From: Alteribacter aurantiacus DSM 18675
GTDB taxonomy: Bacteria; Bacillota; Bacilli; Bacillales; Salisediminibacteriaceae
Assembly: GCF_000429705.1 (NCBI RefSeq)
Contig: NZ_KE386941.1
Location: 930,001-994,000, forward strand
DNA length: 64,000 bases
Direction of reading: 5' to 3'
This document shows positions 43,161 to 51,987 of the stretch, piece after piece. Every line of letters begins with the position of its first letter. The first letter of the stretch is position 1. The position numbers were made by a program, and so were the translations under genes. The notes beneath the pieces were generated by a model. That model made no database searches and was not told the DNA's origin. It saw only the letters and a program-made list of their open reading frames with translations.

Positions 43161-44591
43161 ATGAAAAAGAAAAACCAAGTGGTCTTAAAATCGGTCGTAG
43201 CAGGAGCGTTAGTGTTTACAATCTTAACACCTACCGCTTTAGCTCACGATGCATTTGAAGGAGGAAATAAAGGGGAGGGTATAGTATTTGATCACGATGC
43301 CATTGAACAGTTAGGAAGTCCTGTAGAAGAAGGTGAAAAAAATGTCAAACACCTTCACGAGGCAGCGGCTGTTCAATTAGCAGAAGTGGATGGTGTTCAA
43401 AATAACACTGCCGACGTTTACGCTCATAAAGGATATGCATATCTAGGAACTCATACAGCCAATGGGGCTAATGGTGGGGTGAGGGTGTTTGATTTGAAAG
43501 ATCCGTCGAACCCGGTTGAAATTGCTCAATTTGCCCACGATATTCCTCACACCTGGCAAGAAAAAGTCATTGTTAAGACCGTAAACACACCTCAATTTAA
43601 AGGAGATTTGGCAGTAGTAAGTTTACAGCAGACATCAAGAAATAATGCGAACCGCCCTGATAGCAGAGGTGGTATGCTGTTATATGATGTAAGTAATCCT
43701 GAAAATCCGGAACGCTTAGGTTTCTATGAGCTGGATCGTTCTATTACAGGTACACATGAATTGTATTTAACAACGCAAGGGAACCGTGCGATTGCTTTGC
43801 TTTCCAATCCATATGCCGACTATTACACCGGAGGTGAGGAAGAAGATTTTCAAATTATTGATGTAAGCGATCCTGCAAATCCTGAAAAGCTATGGGGCTT
43901 TGATCCACGTCAACTTGATGAAGTGGCTGAGGACTTTAACGGATACCATTGGGACTCTCCCGACGGAAAAACGCGACCTGTTTTCAACCATAGTGTTATT
44001 ACGGACAACCGTGGTCACTATGCATATGTATCAATGTGGGACTTAGGGACAGTCATTTTTGATATTCGAAACCCTGAAGAACCGGTTTATCTTGGTCGCA
44101 CTGAATATGCCGATGATCAAAAGGGAGCTGCCCACTCTGCTGCATTAGCACGCGGTGGAAATGTGTTAATCGAAACGAGAGAAGTGGCAAATCCTCATGG
44201 TGAAGGGTACGAAGATGCATACGGATACACTCGTATCTTCGATATCAAAGATAAGTCCAATCCGGTTTTACTTAGTGAATTTACGACAGAGTTAACTTTT
44301 GATTTTATAGGTTCGACTTTTGCCAATACGGTCCACGATCCTAAAGTACATGGAAATACTCTTTACCTTTCATACTATTCGGGTGGTGTGTTAGCCGTTG
44401 ATATTACAGATCCAGCAAACCCTGAAGAAATTGGCCGCTATACGCCAGATCAAGGGAATGTTTGGGGTGTGTTTGTAGATAGAAATTATGTTCTCGCTTC
44501 CGACATGGGACAAGGGTTAAAAGTATTGCAAAGGAACAATGGTAACCAATCAAACTCTTCCAACGGAAACGACCGTCGAAATTTTGAGTAA
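43161..44591 (+). CDS. secreted LVIVD-repeat protein
   Basis: The 476-residue protein begins with a signal peptide (KKKNQVVLKSVVAGALVF, cleavage near ALAHD). It then contains repeated LVIVD-type blades of the form V-x-V-x-DV-x-DP-x-NP: VRVFDLKDPSNPVEIAQF, LLYDVSNPENPERLG, FQIIDVSDPANPEKLW, VIFDIRNPEEPVYLG, RIFDIKDKSNPVLLSEF and VDITDPANPEEIG. Such repeats build a beta-propeller outside the cell, with unknown ligand. The C-terminus is an Asn/Ser-rich tail without a sorting signal. GGGGAGAAG precedes the ATG. It is followed by a strong terminator. Confidence 0.85.
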   Translation: MKKKNQVVLKSVVAGALVFTILTPTALAHDAFEGGNKGEGIVFDHDAIEQLGSPVEEGEKNVKHLHEAAAVQLAEVDGVQNNTADVYAHKGYAYLGTHTANGANGGVRVFDLKDPSNPVEIAQFAHDIPHTWQEKVIVKTVNTPQFKGDLAVVSLQQTSRNNANRPDSRGGMLLYDVSNPENPERLGFYELDRSITGTHELYLTTQGNRAIALLSNPYADYYTGGEEEDFQIIDVSDPANPEKLWGFDPRQLDEVAEDFNGYHWDSPDGKTRPVFNHSVITDNRGHYAYVSMWDLGTVIFDIRNPEEPVYLGRTEYADDQKGAAHSAALARGGNVLIETREVANPHGEGYEDAYGYTRIFDIKDKSNPVLLSEFTTELTFDFIGSTFANTVHDPKVHGNTLYLSYYSGGVLAVDITDPANPEEIGRYTPDQGNVWGVFVDRNYVLASDMGQGLKVLQRNNGNQSNSSNGNDRRNFE

Positions 44592-44629
44592 TGTAAATTC
44601 TGCTTTGGTTCTTAAATAGTTATTAGAAG

Positions 44630-44670
44630 GGTTAACTCACAAAGGTACGATAAGTGAGTTAACCTTTTTT
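44630..44670 (+). terminator. intrinsic terminator after the LVIVD gene
   Basis: A perfect 11-bp stem GGTTAACTCAC / GTGAGTTAACC is followed by six T. Confidence 0.9.
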
Positions 44671-44781
44671 GTTTCCTCCATTTCCTCTTACTACCCTTCC
44701 CGTCAAAAAATTACCACCAATATATTTTCCTCCTAAATAAAGAATATAGGTGATGATGATATTCTAAAGGAGGATTAAAAA

Positions 44782-45684
44782 GTGAACAAAAAATTAATAT
44801 TGACGTTAATTGCAGGCCTCTTGATGGTCGTCTTTACTGCTTGTGGTGGTGGGGGGGACATGGGAGATGATATGGATGAAGGTGCCCGAGGCTACCGTGA
44901 AGGAAGGTTAACCGGCTACTATAATGATTTGTACCAACCCAATCCTAACCAAACGTTTGAAATTTCAAGTGACAAAACAACTGTAGACAGCCAAAGCTTT
45001 CCTCATACAAAGGCGATTCAAATCCAAGACGCAAAATTCTTAACGGATGTCGATCCAGATCAATTACATCCAGATGACCTTTACGATATCGTAAGAGACG
45101 AGTTAAACATTGAACTCCCAAATGCTCCGGAATTTGAAAGAGGAACACCTGATGTGGATGGTCCGCAACAACCGCAAAACCCACCCGTCTCCGATCCGGA
45201 ACAAGAGCAAGCTAGGCAGCCTGAAGCACCACAAGAGCAACCGGCACCTGAACAGCCCCAGGAAGAAGCTGAACAGGATACATCAGACGTAGACATGGAT
45301 GGTGACCTTAAGGACTTCGAAAGACAAGTGATTGAATTAACCAATGCAGAAAGACAAAATAACGGGTTAAGCACCCTTGAGACAAATATTGATCTTTGCA
45401 TGGTTGCCCGTGAAAAATCCAGAGACATGAATGAAAACAACTATTTTTCTCATACAAGCCCAACGTATGGTTCACCTTTTGATATGATGCGGGATTTTGG
45501 TATTGAGTATAATGCAGCAGGTGAAAATATTGCACAAGGACAACCAACACCAGAGCAAGTGGTTCAACAGTGGATGGCAAGCCCTGGTCACCGTGAAAAC
45601 ATATTGAGCAATAACTACAATCAAATTGGCGTCGGATATGTATCACAAGGAAATCACTGGACCCAGATGTTTATCAACAATTAA
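44782..45684 (+). CDS. CAP-domain lipoprotein (YkwD-like)
   Basis: The 300-residue protein has a lipoprotein signal (lipobox VFTAC, Cys21). A linker rich in Pro, Gln and Glu (about residues 125-165) leads to a C-terminal CAP/SCP domain. Domain signatures are VIELTNAERQNNGLSTL, FSHTSPTYGSPFDMM, GENIAQG and SPGHRENILSNNYNQIGVG. CAP proteins of Bacillus (YkwD, spore SafA-associated forms) have no agreed activity. The start is GTG after AAAGGAGG. It would be tethered to the outer face of the membrane. Confidence 0.88.
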   Translation: MNKKLILTLIAGLLMVVFTACGGGGDMGDDMDEGARGYREGRLTGYYNDLYQPNPNQTFEISSDKTTVDSQSFPHTKAIQIQDAKFLTDVDPDQLHPDDLYDIVRDELNIELPNAPEFERGTPDVDGPQQPQNPPVSDPEQEQARQPEAPQEQPAPEQPQEEAEQDTSDVDMDGDLKDFERQVIELTNAERQNNGLSTLETNIDLCMVAREKSRDMNENNYFSHTSPTYGSPFDMMRDFGIEYNAAGENIAQGQPTPEQVVQQWMASPGHRENILSNNYNQIGVGYVSQGNHWTQMFINN

Positions 45685-45700
45685 ATAAAAATTCCAACAA

Positions 45701-45733
45701 AAGCATGTGCACTTACAAACGCACATGTTTTTG
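45701..45733 (+). terminator. intrinsic terminator after the CAP lipoprotein gene
   Basis: The stem CATGTGC / GCACATG is followed by TTTTTG. Confidence 0.75.
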
Positions 45734-45813
45734 TTATAGTAATGAAGGTAGCTTTTTCATAAAAGCGGGTAATGTAGTTACAGGTACTGATTTCGTTAAG
45801 GAGGTTACACATT

Positions 45814-46050
45814 ATGGCAGACCAAAATACTAATAAAGAAAAAGAAACAAACAAAGAAGCAAGCAAGGAAAAGGAAAGTTTGATTAAGGTAGAAGTAGGG
45901 GAAACTGTAGATGTCATTAAAGGTGAATTTAAAGGAAGCAAAGCTGAAGTTATTGCAGCCTACACAAATTCCATTGCAGTTGAGCTAGATAAAAAACAAT
46001 CCGACGGCAGCAAAGCCAGAACGGTTTTACATCATACAGAATTCAAATAA
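45814..46050 (+). CDS. DUF2187/KOW-like small protein (YkvS-like)
   Basis: The 78-residue protein has a highly charged N-terminal third (Lys/Glu/Asn repeats). A compact KOW-like domain follows: VEVGETVDVIKGEFKGSKAEVIAAYTNSIAVEL, ending with TVLHHTEFK. This suggests DUF2187 (YkvS family), of unknown function, with a fold that may bind RNA. AAGGAGG precedes the ATG and a hairpin terminator follows directly. Confidence 0.7.
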   Translation: MADQNTNKEKETNKEASKEKESLIKVEVGETVDVIKGEFKGSKAEVIAAYTNSIAVELDKKQSDGSKARTVLHHTEFK

Positions 46051-46057
46051 GAAAAAT

Positions 46058-46092
46058 ACCGGAACTATCACGCTTGATAGCTCCGGTTTTCT
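46058..46092 (+). terminator. intrinsic terminator after the DUF2187-like gene
   Basis: The stem ACCGGAACTATCA / TGATAGCTCCGGT with one mismatch is followed by TTTC. Confidence 0.85.
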
Positions 46093-46255
46093 TATGTCTT
46101 TTTGAGGGCCCTCAACAAAAATAAAAAAGTAATTTAAGTTTGTCCCCGTGCATAGTGTTCAGAAGTCGTACATAAGTTGGTAGTGGTTAAGCCATCATTC
46201 TTCCATTTATAGTGCACCGTAGGTTTCACAGCTGAAGAAAAGGAGGGGGAACCTG

Positions 46256-46411
46256 GTGATACCTTCAATCGTTATTACTATTGCATGGGTCGTTGTTGGG
46301 GTTAGAAGCTTGCTTAAACTCGTTAATTTATTTAACGGCGGCACTAAAAATTGGCTTGAAGTCCTATTTCACTTGTCCGTCATTCTTATCGCGCTTTCAT
46401 TTATATTTTAG
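46256..46411 (+). CDS. 51-residue two-helix membrane protein, unknown
   Basis: This short frame encodes MIPSIVITIAWVVVGVRSLL (residues 1-20), then a polar loop NLFNGGTKNW and a second helix (VLFHLSVILIALSFIF). AAGGAGGGGG lies just upstream of the GTG, and a terminator-like hairpin follows at 46447, so transcription as a single gene is likely. No family recognised. Small hydrophobic proteins of this form are often stress-induced or regulate membrane enzymes, but no such link can be shown. Confidence 0.65.
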   Translation: MIPSIVITIAWVVVGVRSLLKLVNLFNGGTKNWLEVLFHLSVILIALSFIF

Positions 46412-46446
46412 TGAAGATAGAGGACCATCATATTTCTAAGGCTTTC

Positions 46447-46484
46447 AGACTGTCGAAAAAGTCTCTTTTCGGCAGTCTTTTCTT
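46447..46484 (+). terminator. intrinsic terminator after the 51-residue gene
   Basis: The stem AGACTGTCGAAAA / TTTTCGGCAGTCT with one mismatch is followed by TTTC. Confidence 0.75.
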
Positions 46485-46586
46485 ATTGTGTTAATTGTGG
46501 GTAATACTTTAGCATAAAGAAACCCACGATTTAAACATAGGTTTCTTCGAGGTTGATTATAACTACAATCATACTTTGAATTATTA

Positions 46587-47255
46587 TTATACAGCTTCCG
46601 CATTTTTATCTATATTTGAACTAAGCTCTACATAAAAGGCTGCAACTGTAGCGTACATATAAGGGAATAGCCATATAAATCCAATTCCAAGCGTAAATAC
46701 GGATACAAAAAACCAGCCAACAAAACTAAGTAACATTAAAAAGTATTTCCACTTATAGCCGTCCATCATCTCTCTACTACGAGTAATAGCTTCAAGAGGT
46801 TTGATATCAGGATGATCTCTTATAATATAATATGACTGAGAGTAGGCAATTGCTTTTATAATACCAGGAATTATAAGAAGGAGCGTCCACAGGGCAGTAA
46901 ATAAAGTTGTTAATAACCCAGTACCTAACACTTTAAAATAAAACGGTTTAGAAAATCCTGTAAATGCAAGTTCAAACGAGGCATCTTCTTGCCTTATGAG
47001 TGTTAAGAAGTAAACAAACCCACCAAAGTATAAAGGGAGTAATGCAATCTGAACAAGAAGTACAATCGTTTCGACCCAAAGTGGCGCTGTTTCTTGAGCA
47101 AGCCACTGGGAAACATCACCGGTGAGTGCAAGTTCAACAAATGTAGGAACAAATCCTCCTATAATAAAGAATAAAAATAGAATACCAATGGATTTCCCCC
47201 AACTACCTGACAAACTAGAAAGAGCCTGTTTCTTTAATTGTTTGATTTTCAACAT
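46587..47255 (-). CDS. DUF975 family membrane protein
   Basis: The 222-residue protein has a basic N-terminus (LKIKQLKKQALSSLSGSWGKS) and about five membrane helices. The conserved late block SREMMDGYKWKYFLMLLSFVGW is the DUF975 signature. The family is widespread in Firmicutes without known function. The frame opens five codons earlier, but AAAGGA lies 6 nt before the ATG at 47255. It is convergent with the small genes to its left. Confidence 0.85.
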   Translation of the reverse strand: MLKIKQLKKQALSSLSGSWGKSIGILFLFFIIGGFVPTFVELALTGDVSQWLAQETAPLWVETIVLLVQIALLPLYFGGFVYFLTLIRQEDASFELAFTGFSKPFYFKVLGTGLLTTLFTALWTLLLIIPGIIKAIAYSQSYYIIRDHPDIKPLEAITRSREMMDGYKWKYFLMLLSFVGWFFVSVFTLGIGFIWLFPYMYATVAAFYVELSSNIDKNAEAV

Positions 47256-47531
47256 TTCCCATCCTTTCATTATATTCTCAATATCTATACATTAAAAATA
47301 ATAGTTGAAAAAATAAAAACATTCTACACTCTTTTTGTGAATTATTGTGTAAATAATAAATCAGAAAATTCATACAATTATCCTAGTCATTGTTAACTAT
47401 AATCGTTGATGGAACGATCTAAACAAAGGCATTATGTACCGTATTTTGGAATTTAAAAGGATTTCCCTCTCGAAGGTGAAATAAATCCATGTGAAGAACA
47501 CGTATTAAAAACCTTTACAGGGAGGGAACAA

Positions 47532-49067
47532 ATGAAAAAGAAAGTAGTATTTGCATTGGCGGTGATGTTACTCATGTCTGTTTACAGTGTTGGAGCGGCT
47601 CATTTTCACGAAACGATTGGAACGCTTGGTGAACCCGGAACGATTATGATAGGAGAACTTCCTGCAACACCAGATCCGGATAAGCCCGTTTTGCTTTTTG
47701 TACAAGGCCTTACAAACGATTCTACAGCGTGGTATGAAGGGAATGACATGTATGCAAGAGCGGTTGTGGGAGGCTACGAAACCGCATTTGTTGAGTTGTA
47801 TGATTCAGGTGGCGAACCGAGAAGCTATTGGGATAACGGGGCGATGCTTGCAAACCAAATTGAACAAATATCCTCTTACTACGGAGGAAAAGACATCGTA
47901 ATTATTGGGTATAGCAAAGGCGGTGTCGATGCACAAGCAGCGTTGATTCATTACGGAAAGCACCATTTGGTTCGTGATGTTGTGACGATTGGTTCCCCTC
48001 ACTATGGAAGTGAATTAGCAGATCTTGCACACAGTAAATGGGCAGGCTGGTTAGCAGCCCTCATTGGTGCACGAAGCGAAGGAACTGAAAGCTTGCAGAC
48101 AGGGACCATGAATCATTTTAGGTCAATTACAGATAGTCGATGGGAAGCATTTGAAAATACGTATTACACGATAGCTGGAGACCGTGCTGGCCCATTGTTC
48201 AGTTCATATTTTACCGGAGGGTTATTTATTCCAGGACCGAGTGATGGGGTTGTATCCGTTGCCAGTGCACAACTTCCCTATGGTCATAATCTTGGCATTC
48301 GTCATTGGAATCACGGCGAAGTATTACAAGGACAGCGTTCATTTCCTTTATTTGAATCGATACTATCAAGTCCCCTAATATCTAAAGAAGGAAAAGCAAC
48401 AGTTGAAGAACGGGATGACGTCGATGTTCTAATTCGAGGTGGTGAGCATGAAGGAGAGAAGGTAGAGATTATTCCAATAGAAGAAGATGTTCGAGAGGTA
48501 ACATTGGATTGGATCAGTTCTGAAAAACTAATGTCTGTAACTCTAGAAGATCCTAATAACCAAGTTGTGAAAGGTTCCGTAACAGTGTCAGAAGGGGAAG
48601 GATACTTCGAAGGTGCGTGGCATCACACCATTACGATTGACAAGCCATTATCCGGTGAGTGGTCCTTTTCGGCCAATTCAAAAGGAAAGAGTGGATATCT
48701 TCTACTTGCATCTTTTGATTCACCATTAAACAAACAACTGGACGTTAAAAAGGGACAGGGACATAACGGATGGGAAATATCACCTGCGTTTACTGGGGCT
48801 TTGCCTTATGGAGCCCAACCATTCAACGTTTCGTCCTTTGTAGAATATTCACCCGCGTTAAATAAACAAGGGACGAAACATTCAAGGAGACAGAAACAGT
48901 CCTTAGAGCATCGTCATCATAATAACGGAAAAGTACCTCTGCCGTTTTTAGGGGAAGGCTCTTATAATACAACAATATCCATTGAAGGCACCACACCAAA
49001 TGGACAACGGTTTGAACGGACCATCATCGACTCAGTCTACATTGACCATTCGGGTAAATCATATTAA
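47532..49067 (+). CDS. secreted lipase-like alpha/beta hydrolase
   Basis: The 511-residue protein has a signal peptide (KKKVVFALAVMLLMSVYSVGA). The alpha/beta-hydrolase domain holds the oxyanion region LLFVQGLTNDSTAW and the nucleophile elbow GYSKGGVDAQAA. The PSDGVVSVASAQLP segment precedes the likely catalytic histidine in RHWNHGEVL. From about residue 300 a beta-rich C-terminal extension follows. This is a lipase or esterase of the PGAP1/LipA-like class acting outside the cell. GGGAGGGAA precedes the ATG. It is a single gene. Confidence 0.8.
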   Translation: MKKKVVFALAVMLLMSVYSVGAAHFHETIGTLGEPGTIMIGELPATPDPDKPVLLFVQGLTNDSTAWYEGNDMYARAVVGGYETAFVELYDSGGEPRSYWDNGAMLANQIEQISSYYGGKDIVIIGYSKGGVDAQAALIHYGKHHLVRDVVTIGSPHYGSELADLAHSKWAGWLAALIGARSEGTESLQTGTMNHFRSITDSRWEAFENTYYTIAGDRAGPLFSSYFTGGLFIPGPSDGVVSVASAQLPYGHNLGIRHWNHGEVLQGQRSFPLFESILSSPLISKEGKATVEERDDVDVLIRGGEHEGEKVEIIPIEEDVREVTLDWISSEKLMSVTLEDPNNQVVKGSVTVSEGEGYFEGAWHHTITIDKPLSGEWSFSANSKGKSGYLLLASFDSPLNKQLDVKKGQGHNGWEISPAFTGALPYGAQPFNVSSFVEYSPALNKQGTKHSRRQKQSLEHRHHNNGKVPLPFLGEGSYNTTISIEGTTPNGQRFERTIIDSVYIDHSGKSY

Positions 49068-49076
49068 TTTTGGCCA

Positions 49077-49110
49077 AAGCACCTCTCAAATCTCTTGAGG
49101 GGTGCTTTAA
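49077..49110 (+). terminator. intrinsic terminator after the lipase-like gene
   Basis: The stem AAAGCACCTCTCAA / TTGAGGGGTGCTTT has one mismatch and a short T run. Confidence 0.75.
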
Positions 49111-49258
49111 TCAAACTTTCTTCACATCGATTAAATGGTTCAAGGCATTAGTAGCTTATTTGTGGATTTTAGTATGAAAAACTATGGTTACTTGGACTGG
49201 TATTAATAGATCACCTCTAGTAGACTTATAACAGAAAACACAACTTTGGAGGAATCTT

Positions 49259-49474
49259 ATGGTCAGTCAGTATTTACCAATTATAATAATAGGTGGCCTA
49301 ACATGCATTGTTGCATTAATAAGCACGATTGTAATTGGGATTAATCCCGTAGATAAAACTTACAGCAACAAGAAATCCATGAGAAAGCGGATGATCTTGT
49401 TGTCTGTTCTATACGTCGTTGCATTTGTACCTGCGCTGATATGGACAGTTGTTTATTATTATTTTTTAAGATAA
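49259..49474 (+). CDS. small two-helix membrane protein, unknown
   Basis: The 71-residue product has two hydrophobic segments (about residues 6-28 and 46-68). They are linked by a polar basic loop (DKTYSNKKSMRKRM). GGAGGAATCTT precedes the ATG. No family recognised. The protease gene follows 80 nt later on the same strand without an obvious terminator, so the two may be co-transcribed. Confidence 0.6.
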   Translation: MVSQYLPIIIIGGLTCIVALISTIVIGINPVDKTYSNKKSMRKRMILLSVLYVVAFVPALIWTVVYYYFLR

Positions 49475-49555
49475 CTGGATTCGCAGGATTTTAAATAGAT
49501 TTGGCGAATGGGTATAGTGAAAGGCCCGCTTATCTCATTGAGGGAGGGGAATACC

Positions 49556-50548
49556 ATGCCACATCTATCTAAAGAAGAACGAGAACATGTCCGTAATGTG
49601 AAGAACAAGAAAAACGAAAACGATATACTTAAGAAGCATAATGTTGTAGGTTTAGGTATTGGACTCAAGGTAAAAAATGGCCAGCAGACAAAGACACCAG
49701 CATTAATTACCTATGTAACTAAAAAAGAGTCTTTGGAGTCGCTTAAACAAGAAGATGTCGTTCCTAGTACGGTTGATGGTGTAGAAACGGATGTAATTGA
49801 AATTGGAATGCCTAAAGTACAGATTGAAACGAAGCAAAGTGATTTGTTTCGTGCATTACCATCTAATGAACTCTCGTCTAAAATCCGACCTGTTAAAGGA
49901 GGATGGAGTGTTGGACATCCGGGAATTACTGCCGGAACTGCTGGGGCCATCGTCTATAAGCAGGAGAACAACCAATCAAGAAAGTATTTTATCCTCTCAA
50001 ACAACCATGTGCTTGCAAAAAGTAACGAAGCGAGTGTCGGGGATCCCATCTTGCAACCTGGGACCGTAGACGGTGGTGTGCAGCCTGATGACCAAGTGGC
50101 TTCTTTAAGTAACTTCATTCCCATCGACTTCACACCAGAAATACCCTTGGAGGAACAAGACAATCTTGTTGATGCGGCTATTGCCGAGGGGTCGCTCCAA
50201 GAACTCGATCGTGAAGTTTACTGGAGTGGGTACGTTAAAGGGTGGCTACCAAAAGAAGAAGTGGAAGTTGGCATGCAAATAAAAAAAACAGGGAGAACGA
50301 CGGGTTATACAACAGGAGAAATTATTTCAGTTGATGCAACCATCGATGTGAATTTCGGTAGCAACCGTGTAGCGAGGTTTCATGACCAAATCCTAACGAC
50401 AAATATGTCCGAAGGTGGAGACAGCGGTTCCCTTGTTACGGATCACGAAAATCGTGCTATCGGACTTTTATTTGCAGGCAGCCCCCAAGTCACGATCCTA
50501 AATCAAATTGAACACGTAAAAAATAAGTTGGAAATAGACTTTTTATAA
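49556..50548 (+). CDS. trypsin-like serine protease domain protein, cytoplasmic type
   Basis: The 330-residue protein begins with a pro-domain-like segment (HNVVGLGIGLKVKNGQQT ... ALITYVTKK). It continues with a chymotrypsin-fold domain: His in LSNNHVLAKSN, Asp in the NLVDAAIAEG region and Ser in EGGDSGSLVT. No signal peptide is visible, so it is either intracellular or exported in an unusual way. GAGGGAGGGG before the ATG at 49556 decides the start over the longer frame from 49508. The substrate is unknown. Confidence 0.82.
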   Translation: MPHLSKEEREHVRNVKNKKNENDILKKHNVVGLGIGLKVKNGQQTKTPALITYVTKKESLESLKQEDVVPSTVDGVETDVIEIGMPKVQIETKQSDLFRALPSNELSSKIRPVKGGWSVGHPGITAGTAGAIVYKQENNQSRKYFILSNNHVLAKSNEASVGDPILQPGTVDGGVQPDDQVASLSNFIPIDFTPEIPLEEQDNLVDAAIAEGSLQELDREVYWSGYVKGWLPKEEVEVGMQIKKTGRTTGYTTGEIISVDATIDVNFGSNRVARFHDQILTTNMSEGGDSGSLVTDHENRAIGLLFAGSPQVTILNQIEHVKNKLEIDFL

Positions 50549-50579
50549 AAATGAACAATAGTAAAGTGTAATAAACAGC

Positions 50580-50611
50580 AACCTTTCGTCATTGCGCGAA
50601 AGGTTTTCTTG
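50580..50611 (+). terminator. intrinsic terminator after the protease gene
   Basis: The stem AACCTTTCG / CGAAAGGTT is followed by TTCTTGTTTTT. Confidence 0.8.
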
Positions 50612-50784
50612 TTTTTAGGGAATTATTTTTCCTAACATGTGTATCACTTTTTTAAGTTATTCTCATTTTTCATCCTACTCAAACGAGTATGACCAACGAA
50701 ATGTTTTGTTTTCATAAAAATCCTGCTATGATAGGAAATGAATGTTTACATAAACACAAGAAGTGTAGTAAAGGAGAAATCATT

Positions 50785-51609
50785 TTGAAACTAACACCCG
50801 AACAACGAATTCAACTGCACGATTTCAATAACCTTACGAAGTCCATGAGCTTTAACATGTATGATATATGCTACACAAAAACAAAAGAAGAGCGTCAAGC
50901 TTATATTAATTACATCGACGAGCAATACAATGCGGATAGACTTACAAAAATTCTTACAGATGTCTCTGATATTATTGGTGCTCATGTTTTAAACATCGCC
51001 AAGCAAGATTATGAACCTCAAGGAGCGAGTGTAACCATTCTTGTGGCAGAAGGGCCTGTAGAGGAAGCGCCAAACGTGGCTTTCCAAGAATCACCGGGGC
51101 CATTGCCTGAATCTGCTGTATTTCACTTGGATAAGAGCCATATTACTGTTCATACTTATCCTGAATATCATCCTGATGAAGGAATTAGTACATTTAGAGC
51201 AGACATTGATGTTTCCACATGTGGTGAGATCTCGCCTTTAAAAGCACTTAATTACATGATTCATTCCTTTGATACCGACATTATGACAATGGATTATCGT
51301 GTAAGAGGCTTTACAAGGGATATTACAGGTCATAAGCTATTTATTGATCATGATATAAGTTCAATCCAGAATTACATTCCCGATGAAGTAAAAGAAGCCT
51401 ATGACATGATTGATGTAAACATTTATCAAGAAAATATTTTCCACACCAAGTGCCGCTTAAAACAATTTGATTTGAATAACTATCTGTTTGGTTACAACAA
51501 GGATAAATTATCGAAGTCCGAACAAAATGAAATTACGGATAAACTGCAACTCGAAATGGACGAAATATATTACGGAAGAAACATTACAAGAGGTTCTATG
51601 GATGAATAA
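50785..51609 (+). CDS. speD: S-adenosylmethionine decarboxylase proenzyme, E. coli type
   Basis: The 274-residue proenzyme is of the long enterobacterial type, not the short Bacillus SpeH type. [20 protein letters not shown] near the N-terminus and [18 protein letters not shown] are typical. Self-cleavage occurs at Lys117-Ser118 in [13 protein letters not shown], giving the pyruvoyl cofactor. It supplies decarboxylated SAM for spermidine synthesis. A long in-frame extension opens at 50689, but AAAGGAG lies 8 nt before the TTG at 50785, which matches the family length. No spermidine synthase gene is adjacent. Confidence 0.93.
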   Translation: MKLTPEQRIQLHDFNNLTKSMSFNMYDICYTKTKEERQAYINYIDEQYNADRLTKILTDVSDIIGAHVLNIAKQDYEPQGASVTILVAEGPVEEAPNVAFQESPGPLPESAVFHLDKSHITVHTYPEYHPDEGISTFRADIDVSTCGEISPLKALNYMIHSFDTDIMTMDYRVRGFTRDITGHKLFIDHDISSIQNYIPDEVKEAYDMIDVNIYQENIFHTKCRLKQFDLNNYLFGYNKDKLSKSEQNEITDKLQLEMDEIYYGRNITRGSMDE

Positions 51610-51616
51610 TTGAGGA

Positions 51617-51647
51617 AAACCTTTGCCGAAGGGCAAAGGTTTTTTTG
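51617..51647 (+). terminator. intrinsic terminator after speD
   Basis: A perfect stem AACCTTTGCC / GGCAAAGGTT is followed by a T tract. Confidence 0.92.
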
Positions 51648-51987
51648 TATAGTGTACGATCTATTCATTTCCTTAGATCATTTAGCGTGTACTTTATTCA
51701 CACCTATCGACATCGTCTACGTGCTTTAGGTTGTTATATCCTATAGATAAAGCTTAAGTAGCTTTCATTTAAAGACGTGAAATGATTCCTTTTTAAACAA
51801 GACACTTGTACCTTAGTTCTATAAATAATTTTAATATATGGGTAATTAGAACTAAGACCTTTTAATATAAAGTAGTCTGAAAGTTATTAATTTTTGAAAT
51901 AATAGATGAATTTTCTAGTATAGTGTCGTATATTATTATAATACAACTTCATATTATAACTTTTTATTTTGGGGGAGGAAAATTGTC
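51648..51987. other. AT-rich regulatory region before the NSS transporter
   Basis: This region has no open frame with a ribosome binding site. It contains a perfect 10-bp inverted repeat (51812-51821 with 51847-51856), described separately, and several TATAAT-like sequences near 51935, none with a good -35. GGGGGAGG at its right end is the transporter's ribosome binding site. Confidence 0.5.
51812..51856. promoter_or_regulatory. long-spaced inverted repeat upstream of the transporter gene
   Basis: CTTAGTTCTA (51812-51821) and TAGAACTAAG (51847-51856) are perfect complements 25 nt apart. It may be a hairpin in a long leader or two half-sites for a regulator. No T tract follows, so termination is unlikely. 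Confidence 0.5.
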
